From contig CAXIBC010000007.1 in assembly GCA_964022115.1 (NCBI GenBank), positions 1-59,020 of the forward strand: a DNA stretch of 59,020 nucleotides. Direction: 5' to 3'. The translations under genes were made by a program, and so were the position numbers. This DNA comes from Oleispira sp964022115 (GTDB taxonomy: Bacteria; Pseudomonadota; Gammaproteobacteria; Pseudomonadales; Oceanobacteraceae). The notes below the pieces were generated by a model. It had not been told where the DNA came from. It worked only from the letters and a program-made list of their open reading frames with translations, and did not search any database. Shown here piece after piece: positions 7,733-15,949 of the stretch (positions are counted from its first letter, which is position 1; each line of letters opens with the position of its first letter).

Positions 7733-9403
7733 ATGAAAGTAAAATCCAATACTAGCCCGCATCTTGCGGGCTTAATCATGTCTACCTGTACAGCAATCAT
7801 CTGCCTAATCATGCTATTGCCAATAGCAGCGCTCATTATTGAATCCACTGCTGGGGGCTTTTCCTCAATAGACAGTGAATTGGATACTACGTTTAATGAT
7901 TTAGCCGATACGGTTTTACTCCAATACATTCAAAATAGCTTAACCATTGTTAGCGAGACATTATTCTTTGCCTGCTTATTTGCCATCGCCCCGGCTTGGT
8001 GGTGCGCCCATTACGAATTTAGCGGGCGTAAATACCTTCAATGGATGATGATTTTTCCACTGGCTATTCCAGCCTATATTTCGGCCTATATTTATACCGA
8101 CACTCTAGATTATGCCGGCCCGATTCAGTCTTCATTAAGAGCAATATTTCACTGGCAGTCCCCTCAAGATTATTGGTTCTTCGATATTCGCAGTCATTGG
8201 GGAGCAAGCCTTATGCTAGGACTAGCACTCTACCCTTATATTTTTTTATTGCTTCGTAATGCTTTTGAGCAACGCTCCCAAAGTTTGATTGAAGCCGCTC
8301 AAATCCTCGGCGCCAGCGAACGAAAAATTTTTTGGACTATCCATATCCCCTTGGCCCGCCCGGCCCTTGCTATCGGCTGCACCTTAGTTGCAATGGAATC
8401 TCTTGCAGATTATGGCACAGTGCAACTTTTTGCCATCAATACCTTAACCACAGCAATTTATGATAGCTGGCTAGTCTATGGTAGCCTTGCAAGCGCAGCC
8501 AAAATTTCGTGTTTAACCTTATTATTCGTTATTACCTTAGTAATTTTTGAAAAAAATAGCCGTAAAAAACAACGGCATTTTGATAGTCGCGGTGGTAAAC
8601 CATGCGTGAAAGTTAAAGCCAGTAGAAGCAAGGTCTCTTTTATCTGGTTGATATGCGGCGCTATTTTCAGCCTTGGTTTTATCATCCCAGTTGCAATACT
8701 GATAAGCTATTGCCTAGATTATTGGGCTGCGAACTCCAATAGTATTATTCTTATTCATAGTCAAAGTACCTTTCTACTCGCGTTATCAGCAGCTTTTATA
8801 ACCGTCTTATTGGCCATACTATTCAATAGCCAGCAAAGGTTTCAACCAACGCCTCACAATCAACTAAAACTCAGTCTTTCTTCTTTAGGTTATGCGATAC
8901 CTGGCACTGTTCTGGCCATTGGTATTCTCATCCCACTGGGGCAATTAGATATTTGGAGCAACCATTTCATACAATGGTTAGGGTTTGATAAGGTCGGCTT
9001 AATTTTCTCCGGCACTGGCTTTGCGTTGATACTGGCCTTTGTCATTCGTTTCGCTGCCATCAGCAACGGCAGTATTCAAGCGGCCTATAAGCAGATGCCC
9101 AATAATTTAGATGACGCCTCGACCTTATTAAAAGCATCAAAACTAAAAACCTTTACCCACATTCATTTACCCATAATGCGCCCTGCCATTATCTCAGCCT
9201 TTTTATTGGTCTTTATTGAATGCGTAAAAGAACTTCCTGCCTCGCTATTATTACGCCCTTTTGATTTTGAAACCTTAGCAACTTATGTTTATCAATACGC
9301 TTCAGATGAGCAACTTGAATACGCAGCGTCTGCAGCCCTGCTTATCATCTTAGTAAGTCTAATTCCTATATTACTGCTCAGCCGCAGTCAAAAGATGCAA
9401 TAA
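7733..9403 (+). CDS. fbpB: ferric-iron ABC transporter permease (FbpB type)
   Basis: 556 residues: two fused permease halves with about 12 membrane segments in total, as in FbpB/SfuB. Each half has an EAA-type coupling loop that contacts the ATPase: EAAQILGASERKIFWTIHIP in the first half and DDASTLLKASKLKTFTHIHLP in the second. It moves Fe(III) from the binding protein across the inner membrane. It starts 42 bases after fbpA with only a weak ribosome-binding site, and fbpC follows after 12 bases. Earlier or later starts within the first 15 residues cannot be excluded. Confidence 0.92.
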   Translation: MKVKSNTSPHLAGLIMSTCTAIICLIMLLPIAALIIESTAGGFSSIDSELDTTFNDLADTVLLQYIQNSLTIVSETLFFACLFAIAPAWWCAHYEFSGRKYLQWMMIFPLAIPAYISAYIYTDTLDYAGPIQSSLRAIFHWQSPQDYWFFDIRSHWGASLMLGLALYPYIFLLLRNAFEQRSQSLIEAAQILGASERKIFWTIHIPLARPALAIGCTLVAMESLADYGTVQLFAINTLTTAIYDSWLVYGSLASAAKISCLTLLFVITLVIFEKNSRKKQRHFDSRGGKPCVKVKASRSKVSFIWLICGAIFSLGFIIPVAILISYCLDYWAANSNSIILIHSQSTFLLALSAAFITVLLAILFNSQQRFQPTPHNQLKLSLSSLGYAIPGTVLAIGILIPLGQLDIWSNHFIQWLGFDKVGLIFSGTGFALILAFVIRFAAISNGSIQAAYKQMPNNLDDASTLLKASKLKTFTHIHLPIMRPAIISAFLLVFIECVKELPASLLLRPFDFETLATYVYQYASDEQLEYAASAALLIILVSLIPILLLSRSQKMQ

Positions 9404-9415
9404 AGAGACTGAAAT

Positions 9416-10489
9416 ATGGCTTTACCCATGAACAACCTAGCCCATGTGAATGCCGTTGAACTAACCAACCTCAAGGTTAAATTAGGCACTACCGATATAT
9501 TGCAAGACCTTAGCTTTAATTTAGCGGCAGGGGAAATATTATGCCTACTAGGGCCTAGCGGCTGCGGTAAAACAACCGCATTAAAAGCCCTTGCCGGCTT
9601 AATCACTCCTCAATCAGGCCAGATTGAGGTATTTGGTAAAACCGTTTTCTCTGACAATAATATTAATGTAAGTGCTAAGCAGCGCTCTATTGGTTTTATA
9701 TTTCAAGACTATGCGCTATTTCCACACATGACCATTGGTCAAAACATAGGCTATGGATTAAGCGAACTGACAAATAGCGATAGGCAACAGCGCATCGAAG
9801 AAGCCTTATCACTGGTTGAATTGTCGAACTTTCAACAACGCTACCCCCATGAGTTATCAGGGGGGCAGCAGCAACGCATTGCCGTCGCACGAGCACTCGC
9901 CCCAAAACCACAATTAATCTTAATGGATGAGCCTTTCTCTAACATTGATGGCCAAGTCAAACGTCGCATGATGGCCGATTTGCGCACTTTATTAAAAAGC
10001 CATAATATCAGTTGTATTTTTGTTACCCATGCGAAAGAAGAGGCTTTTGCTTTTGCTGATAAAACCGCAGTCATGACCGCAGGCAGCATTGCTCAGCTCG
10101 ACACCCCGACTAAGGTATTTAATCAGCCCAAAAACTTAGCCGTTGCCCATTTTATGGAATCTGGCAACCTCGCGAGCCTTCACCACTGCCAGCAAGTATT
10201 AGATAAGGTCGATCATCAATGGCCAAAAGATCTAGATAACTCGGGCTATTGGTTATTCAAACCCCAGCACCTAAAGGTTATGAGAAGCCGACAAAATACC
10301 GGCATTCACTTACTCGATACGACCTATATAGGTAGAGGTTATCAGTACCATATCAATATCCAGTTGGATAAAAATGATGCAAGCAAGTCGATAACTTGGA
10401 AAGCTGAAAGTGAACACCCTTTTGATCTGACCATTGGTGATAGCTTATCCCTTGAGTATTCGCAATCGCCACATTGGCTACTAAATTAA
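9416..10489 (+). CDS. fbpC: ferric-iron ABC transporter ATPase (FbpC type)
   Basis: 357 residues, cytoplasmic. Walker A GPSGCGKTT at 46-54, Q-loop around FIFQDYALFPH, ABC signature LSGGQQQ at 147-153, Walker B LILMDE at 167-172, and the switch histidine in FVTHAKEEA. After about residue 240 there is a C-terminal regulatory domain of the FbpC/MalK TOBE type (for example FKPQHLKVMRSR). It powers iron import with FbpA and FbpB. It is the last gene of the operon. The gap to the next gene contains a separate -10-like element. Confidence 0.94.
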   Translation: MALPMNNLAHVNAVELTNLKVKLGTTDILQDLSFNLAAGEILCLLGPSGCGKTTALKALAGLITPQSGQIEVFGKTVFSDNNINVSAKQRSIGFIFQDYALFPHMTIGQNIGYGLSELTNSDRQQRIEEALSLVELSNFQQRYPHELSGGQQQRIAVARALAPKPQLILMDEPFSNIDGQVKRRMMADLRTLLKSHNISCIFVTHAKEEAFAFADKTAVMTAGSIAQLDTPTKVFNQPKNLAVAHFMESGNLASLHHCQQVLDKVDHQWPKDLDNSGYWLFKPQHLKVMRSRQNTGIHLLDTTYIGRGYQYHINIQLDKNDASKSITWKAESEHPFDLTIGDSLSLEYSQSPHWLLN

Positions 10490-10521
10490 TTCAGGGTTAA
10501 CCTAAAAGGGCCAGATTAGTC

Positions 10522-10527
10522 TATAAT
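10522..10527 (+). promoter_or_regulatory. candidate -10 element upstream of the 7TMR-DISM kinase
   Basis: A consensus TATAAT lies 35 bases upstream of the ATG at 10562, inside the 72-base gap after fbpC. No good -35 box stands 16-18 bases upstream, so the promoter would be weak or activator-dependent. Confidence 0.3.
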
Positions 10528-10561
10528 CCATAGACATATTACTGACACAATTATTGGTGGA

Positions 10562-13297
10562 ATGGTTATTAATAGCAGTCATTTATTACAACTACTTGTT
10601 TTGCTTTGCACAACATTAATAACCAGCTTGCCTATATATGCTGAAACTCCTACGCAAAATATTAATATTTTGCCGAGTGATCAGCAGCGTAATGTTGGCC
10701 CTGGTATTGTATGGATAGAAGATAGCCGTGGGGATTTATCGTTTGAGCAGGTAAGAACCTTACCAAATAATCATTTTAACCCAGCTTCTCAGTATACCTT
10801 TAACCAAGGTTATACTTCCTCCAGCTATTGGCTAAAATTCAACCTAGAGTTTGCTCCCGAACTGATAAACAGTAATTGGTTATTAGAAATCCCCTTCCCG
10901 TTATTAGATTACATCGCCCTTTATATCCCTGACACGGATAATAACTACTCAGTTATCCATACCGGCGATCGTAGTCCTTTTGCACAACGAGACCTCGATC
11001 ACACTGACTTTGTATTTAATATACAGCCCAAGCAGCAGGTTAATACGTATTATTTACACGTTAAAACCCAAGATAGCTTACAGGTCCCTCTTATTCTATG
11101 GAATGAAGCCGCCTTCCCAAAACACACGGCATATGCAACGGGCCTGCAAGGTATTTACTTTGGCATCATGGTTGTCATGGTGCTTTACAACTTATTTATT
11201 TATTTGTCGGTTAGAGAGCGCAGTTATTTATATTACATCAGCTATATAAGCACTTTTACAATTTTTCAATCTAGCATGCAGGGTTATAGCTTTGAGCTTC
11301 TCTGGCCCAATAATACCTGGTGGGCAAATATCAACATCCCTTTTTTAGGGGTATTATCGTTATTATTTGCCTCCTTATTTGTACGCGATATTTTACGAAC
11401 GAATCGAGTATTACCCAGTTTCGATAAGGCCCTAATCATCAACGCCGGAGCTTTATTCTTAACCCTCCCAATTGTATTATTTGGCAGCTACACCACGGGC
11501 ATCTATGCAGCGATTTTCACCACCTTCATCTTTTTCAACTTGGTTTTAATCACAGCGATATTAGCGGCATTAAAAGGTGATCGAACGGCAAAAGTATTCC
11601 TTATCGCCTGGTCAATATTTCTTATATCGGGTGTCATTAGCATGCTTGGCATAATGAATATTATCCCACTAGAATATGGCAGTCAGGCGGTTATCCAAGT
11701 GGGATCAGCTATCGAGGTCATACTGCTTTCTATCGCCCTAGCGGATCGAATTAATTTGATGGAGCAAGAAAAAGCAGAAATTGAAGCTGAGTCAAAAATT
11801 ATCCTACTAGAAGCGAATAAACAGTTAGAAAATAGTAACCGCCTTAAAGATGAGTTTATTGCCACTATTAGCCATGAAATTCGAACCCCTATGAACGGCG
11901 TGCTTGGGTCAACACAATTGCTGCTTGATACTCCGCTTAATGACAATCAAAAAGCCTACATAGATACCATTAATCAATCAGGGAAAACGCTTTTAGAGAT
12001 CCTCAATAACATCCTTGATTATTCAAAAATTGAGGCAGACAAACTAACGTTAGATGCAACCGAGTTTGATTTAGAACAGGTCATCAATGAATGCGCTGAT
12101 TTCTTTAGCGTTATTTCTGCCCAAAATAGAATAAAGCTGTACGTTCGCCTTCACAAAAATACCCCCAAGATAATTAAGTCTGATCCACTCAGGTTAAAGC
12201 AAATATTACTCAATTTATTAAGTAATGCGTTTAAATATACCGCTCGTGGTCAAATCGTCATTAGCGTTCAACTGGCAGAAAATAGCCGTGATCAGCTGTT
12301 AATTGAAGTTGAAGATAGTGGTAATGGCTTAACCGATGATCAACAGAACATTTTATTCCAACCCTTTGTTCAAGTGGATTCCAGCAGCTCTAGAGAAAAA
12401 GGCGGCACCGGCTTAGGGCTTGCAATATGTAAAAAACTCACCCAACTAATGGGCGGGGAAATCGGTGTTTACAGCTTACCCGGTAAAGGGGCTACCTTCT
12501 GGTTTACCGCCAATATTGAGATTATTAAACCTGGAGAAGAAGAAACATTAATCGAAACTGGCGTCTGCGTATTACTCGATAGTGGCTACCAAGAATCTTT
12601 AATTAAAAATCAATTACAAGACTGGAAGACACCGATTGTTAACCGCCATTTAATAAAATATGACCATGAAGTAACCGTAATTACGAACGAGAGTCATATT
12701 AATGAATTATTAGATTTAGGCATTCCAAATAAAAATATAGTGGTTATTTGCAATAAAAGTCATGCTAACAGTGAACATGGCCAGCGCATCAGTTCACCGA
12801 TCACCCCGAGCAAATTGCGAGCCGCTTTACTTGCCAACTCAAGCACATATTCTAGCGACATACTGAATCAGCAAGCAGCCATGCCCGAGGTGCCCGACTT
12901 CTCAGAACTCAACGTTCTCGCGGTCGATGATAATAGCGTGAATCGCATGATCATTAAAAAAATGCTCAATAAGTACAAGGTCGAAGCCGACATTGCCGTC
13001 GGAGGTGTTGAAGCCATTGAGATGATTCGCAATCGCAGTAAGCGTTACGATCTTATTTTAATGGACATTGAAATGCCGATCATAGACGGCTATCAAGCAA
13101 CCTGCGAGATTCGACAATATGAAAAAGAACAAGAAATCGATCCTAGCCGAATCGTAGCGGTGAGCGCTCACTCAATGAAAGAATCACGGGGTAAAGCGCT
13201 CATTTCTGGCATGGATGACTTTTTAAGCAAACCTATCGATCAAAATATCTTAATCGATATTCTTACAATAACCCAAGCCCAGTCAACCGTGGACTGA
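10562..13297 (+). CDS. hybrid sensor histidine kinase with 7TMR-DISM sensor
   Basis: 911 residues. Signal peptide (1-27), a periplasmic beta-sandwich sensor of the 7TMR-DISMED2 type (about 30-185, with SSSYWLKFNLE), seven membrane helices (about 195-395), a coiled coil, HisKA with phospho-acceptor H438 (ATISHEIRTPMNGV), HATPase with N554 (NLLSNAFKYT), DSGNG at 585-589 and GGTGLGLAI, a decayed receiver-like linker, and a receiver (about 783-905) with D835 (LILMDIEMPIIDG) and a conserved K in FLSKPID. All catalytic residues are present, unlike the two other sensor proteins in this window. The 7TMR-DISM sensor suggests carbohydrate or other small-molecule sensing; the ligand is unknown. No output regulator is adjacent. 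Confidence 0.92.
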   Translation: MVINSSHLLQLLVLLCTTLITSLPIYAETPTQNINILPSDQQRNVGPGIVWIEDSRGDLSFEQVRTLPNNHFNPASQYTFNQGYTSSSYWLKFNLEFAPELINSNWLLEIPFPLLDYIALYIPDTDNNYSVIHTGDRSPFAQRDLDHTDFVFNIQPKQQVNTYYLHVKTQDSLQVPLILWNEAAFPKHTAYATGLQGIYFGIMVVMVLYNLFIYLSVRERSYLYYISYISTFTIFQSSMQGYSFELLWPNNTWWANINIPFLGVLSLLFASLFVRDILRTNRVLPSFDKALIINAGALFLTLPIVLFGSYTTGIYAAIFTTFIFFNLVLITAILAALKGDRTAKVFLIAWSIFLISGVISMLGIMNIIPLEYGSQAVIQVGSAIEVILLSIALADRINLMEQEKAEIEAESKIILLEANKQLENSNRLKDEFIATISHEIRTPMNGVLGSTQLLLDTPLNDNQKAYIDTINQSGKTLLEILNNILDYSKIEADKLTLDATEFDLEQVINECADFFSVISAQNRIKLYVRLHKNTPKIIKSDPLRLKQILLNLLSNAFKYTARGQIVISVQLAENSRDQLLIEVEDSGNGLTDDQQNILFQPFVQVDSSSSREKGGTGLGLAICKKLTQLMGGEIGVYSLPGKGATFWFTANIEIIKPGEEETLIETGVCVLLDSGYQESLIKNQLQDWKTPIVNRHLIKYDHEVTVITNESHINELLDLGIPNKNIVVICNKSHANSEHGQRISSPITPSKLRAALLANSSTYSSDILNQQAAMPEVPDFSELNVLAVDDNSVNRMIIKKMLNKYKVEADIAVGGVEAIEMIRNRSKRYDLILMDIEMPIIDGYQATCEIRQYEKEQEIDPSRIVAVSAHSMKESRGKALISGMDDFLSKPIDQNILIDILTITQAQSTVD

Positions 13298-13327
13298 TGT
13301 CAGTGACCACGAATAAAACATGAAAAG

Positions 13328-14257
13328 TTATTTTTGCTGTAATACAGAGTTTAAGTCAGCCTTATTAGGCATAAACCAATAACTGCTATTTTTAGCCTTA
13401 GAATACTGCATTAGTGCATCGGTTATCCCATCTGGCACCAACCCCATCATGCGATCTAGCTGAACCGTAAAGCGCTGCATTTCACAGGCAAAGGCAAAGA
13501 AATACAAACCATGATCAGGGGTTTCATCTAGGCTTAATTGACTCGCCATATAGGGGTAACTGCGGCGAAATATCTTCATGGCTACCCCTTTAACTTCAGC
13601 ATCGGTACGACTGACATGAGAATTCTCTGGCATCGCATCACCTTCCAGCTCAACATCATCTTCCTTAGTTCGGCCAACGATTTTTTCTTGCTTGGAAATC
13701 GCTAATTGATTAAAGGATTTTAGGTCGTGCTGCCAACGCTGAGAAATCACATAGCTGCCACCAGCACCCAGTTCGCCCTCGGGAATTAAGGCCGCCGCTA
13801 AGCGCTGATCGTCTTTAGGGTTGGCCGTGCCATCAACAAAACCAATCAGGTCACGAGATTGTTTATTTTTGATCCCTTCAATATCCAACTGAATATCAAC
13901 CAATGACTCCATTGTTTGATAAACCGTGATTAATGCTTCGGGAATTAACTCACCATCTGCACTGTGTAGCCAGATTAACAAGTCCCCTTGACTGCCCAGC
14001 ATGGATAAATCCCCTGCCACGAGGTCGGTAAATGGGATGAGCTCTTGTGGCCGCCAACTCGGATTTAGTCGATCCCACAAGCTAGCACCAAAGGCTAGTT
14101 GAATATAGAGGCCATCAATAGTATTGGCATAATCTAATAGGCTTTTAAGCGCTACTGTCAGCGATGAGACATCTGTATTTTTATTGATTAACAATTCTAA
14201 AAAGCGGGCGTGACGACTGGTTTCATCGAATAAGCCATCTTGTGGTATTAGCTTCAT
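13328..14257 (-). CDS. DyP-type heme peroxidase
   Basis: 309 residues, about the size of E. coli YfeX, with no Tat or Sec signal, so cytoplasmic. The family signature GxxDGxxN is GFVDGTAN with catalytic D142. H214 in NSHVSRT is the expected proximal heme ligand, and one of R231/R232 in FRRSYPY the distal arginine. DyP-type peroxidases oxidise bulky substrates with hydrogen peroxide; the physiological substrate is not evident. It lies 55 bases downstream of pdxB on the same strand and may share its transcript. A weak link to pyridoxal metabolism is only positional. Confidence 0.92.
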   Translation of the reverse strand: MKLIPQDGLFDETSRHARFLELLINKNTDVSSLTVALKSLLDYANTIDGLYIQLAFGASLWDRLNPSWRPQELIPFTDLVAGDLSMLGSQGDLLIWLHSADGELIPEALITVYQTMESLVDIQLDIEGIKNKQSRDLIGFVDGTANPKDDQRLAAALIPEGELGAGGSYVISQRWQHDLKSFNQLAISKQEKIVGRTKEDDVELEGDAMPENSHVSRTDAEVKGVAMKIFRRSYPYMASQLSLDETPDHGLYFFAFACEMQRFTVQLDRMMGLVPDGITDALMQYSKAKNSSYWFMPNKADLNSVLQQK

Positions 14258-14312
14258 TACATCCTCGAATGAATACGTTTTGTTATTTACGTCGCTCGAT
14301 ACTGGCTGATGC

Positions 14313-15518
14313 CTAGCGCTTACCTAAACGCACATTAAAGCCAGCGGCAGCTAAAGCCTGCTGCAAATCTTGGCGCTTACTCGGCACCTCAATGCGCATA
14401 GTAGGAATATCACGACGCAATGGATAGTTTTTACGCAATGCATCAAATTGGCTTCGCATTGCTTGGCTTTCACCTTGGGTGCGCAATAAGGTCGAACGCA
14501 TAATGCCATCATCAACTCGAATCTCATAAACCGCCCGAATAGCAGTGCGTAAAGCTTGGTGTATCGGTACGCTATCGCCAAATTTTATTTTTTTCACCGA
14601 GGGTTCGGGCAACAACTGGGCGAGTTTGTTACGAATGGGTAAACCAAAGGTTTCGCAGCACGCCTGATACACCTGCTCGGTGCCACGCATTTTTCCATCT
14701 AACGAGTAACCTGCAATATGAGGCGTTGCCAATAAACAGCGGATCATCAATTGCAAATCAAGATTAGGCTCCCCTTCCCACACATCGATAATACTTTCGA
14801 AATCTGGAAATTCCGCCATGTGAGTTTTTAATGCCTCATTATCAACCACTGAGCCGCGACAGCTATTAATTAAGCAGGCGTCTGGCTTCATTTGTCGCAA
14901 ACGCTGGGCATTAATTAAATGCTCCGTTGGGTGCTCTCCGTCTTGGGTTAATGGCGTATGTAAGCTCACTACATCCGCCTTTAATACCTCATCCAAGCTC
15001 GATAATTCACCGACGTCCTCAGCATTCTTGTATGGATCGACGGCGATAACCGTCACCCCCATCGCCTCTAAACGACGACGCAAACGTAATCCCACGTTAC
15101 CGATGCCGACAATGCCAACGCTAATATCCTGAAAGTACAAGCCACGTTTATCAATTAATACACTGATAGCGCTGAGCACATAATCGACTACCGCTTCTGC
15201 GTTGCAGCCAGGAGCACTGGAGAAAGCAATAGCGCCTTTATTGCCCGCACTGTTATCCGTGCCACCTTGCCCTAAGCGCCTTTTTTCCAAGTATTCAAGG
15301 TCAATATGATCTGTACCTATGGTACAGGTGCCAATAAACTTCACTGGGCTATTAGCGATTAATGCCTCATTGACCTGGGTTACCGAACGCACCAATAAAA
15401 TATCTGCATCTTTCACATCCTCACTGGTCATAGTGCGACCCGGAACTTTACGGATCTCACCAAATTCACTAAAGAATTGTTCCAATAACGGAATGTTCTC
15501 GTCGGCAACGATTTGCAC
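14313..15518 (-). CDS. pdxB: erythronate-4-phosphate dehydrogenase PdxB
   Basis: 401 residues from a GTG start at 15518, preceded by GAGGAT. It oxidises 4-phosphoerythronate in the DXP-dependent pyridoxal-phosphate pathway. The start VADENIPL and the segment TCTIGTDH are characteristic of PdxB. The NAD-binding glycine motif is GIGNVG at 138-143. The catalytic triad of the D-2-hydroxyacid dehydrogenase fold is R221 (NSCRGSVVD), E250 (DVWEGEP) and H267 (TPHIAGYS). The C-terminal PdxB-specific domain is present. An extra loop of about 14 residues (about 80-95, rich in G, N and K) sits between two conserved blocks and is not expected in the family. Confidence 0.95.
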   Translation of the reverse strand: MQIVADENIPLLEQFFSEFGEIRKVPGRTMTSEDVKDADILLVRSVTQVNEALIANSPVKFIGTCTIGTDHIDLEYLEKRRLGQGGTDNSAGNKGAIAFSSAPGCNAEAVVDYVLSAISVLIDKRGLYFQDISVGIVGIGNVGLRLRRRLEAMGVTVIAVDPYKNAEDVGELSSLDEVLKADVVSLHTPLTQDGEHPTEHLINAQRLRQMKPDACLINSCRGSVVDNEALKTHMAEFPDFESIIDVWEGEPNLDLQLMIRCLLATPHIAGYSLDGKMRGTEQVYQACCETFGLPIRNKLAQLLPEPSVKKIKFGDSVPIHQALRTAIRAVYEIRVDDGIMRSTLLRTQGESQAMRSQFDALRKNYPLRRDIPTMRIEVPSKRQDLQQALAAAGFNVRLGKR

Positions 15519-15949
15519 TAGGCTATCCTCAGTATCAACTGTAATATAATTTTAATAATTAATACCCATTCTTACTCAGCTTGCTGTCAGCGTCTAGAGC
15601 CAAAATTACGATTTCCACCCGCATTGACCTTAGTTGGACAAAACTTAGTCTATTCTGTTGAAGCAGCACAGTACAAAGACCAACAACGAACGCTTTTTAA
15701 TCACATTCACTCAGTGAATAGCGAATATAAGCTAAATAAGGCAAGTTTATAGACAATGTGAGCATGGCTTTCTTAACGGACCAAGCCACATGTTTTATAC
15801 TACTGCTGATAATTTTTTAGGCTGCTGCGCTTAACGGTGCTCAGCCACCTCTGTCTGGATTGATTTGATAGAGTAGATGACAAGGTAAAGAAGCAGTCGA
15901 TTAGGCCGCTTTTTGAACGTCATAATTATAACTTGAGTGAGAGATTCCT
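15519..15949. other. 431-base divergent intergenic region (pdxB / acnB)
   Basis: No open reading frame or RNA gene that I can support. It must contain the promoters of pdxB (leftward) and acnB (rightward). The left third is very AT-rich around 15541-15563. A perfect 15-base palindrome with a TATAAG element just after it is listed separately. The GAGAG before the acnB ATG is its likely ribosome-binding site. A long leader for acnB, possibly a target of small RNAs, would fit the distance but is not shown. Confidence 0.5.
15705..15731 (+). promoter_or_regulatory. palindrome with adjacent -10-like box, possible acnB operator
   Basis: ATTCACTCAGTGAAT at 15705-15719 is an exact 7-1-7 inverted repeat. 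Seven bases further, TATAAG at 15726-15731 could be a -10 box, which would place the palindrome in the spacer region where a repressor would block RNA polymerase. The -35 match is poor. The binding protein is unknown. Confidence 0.35.
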
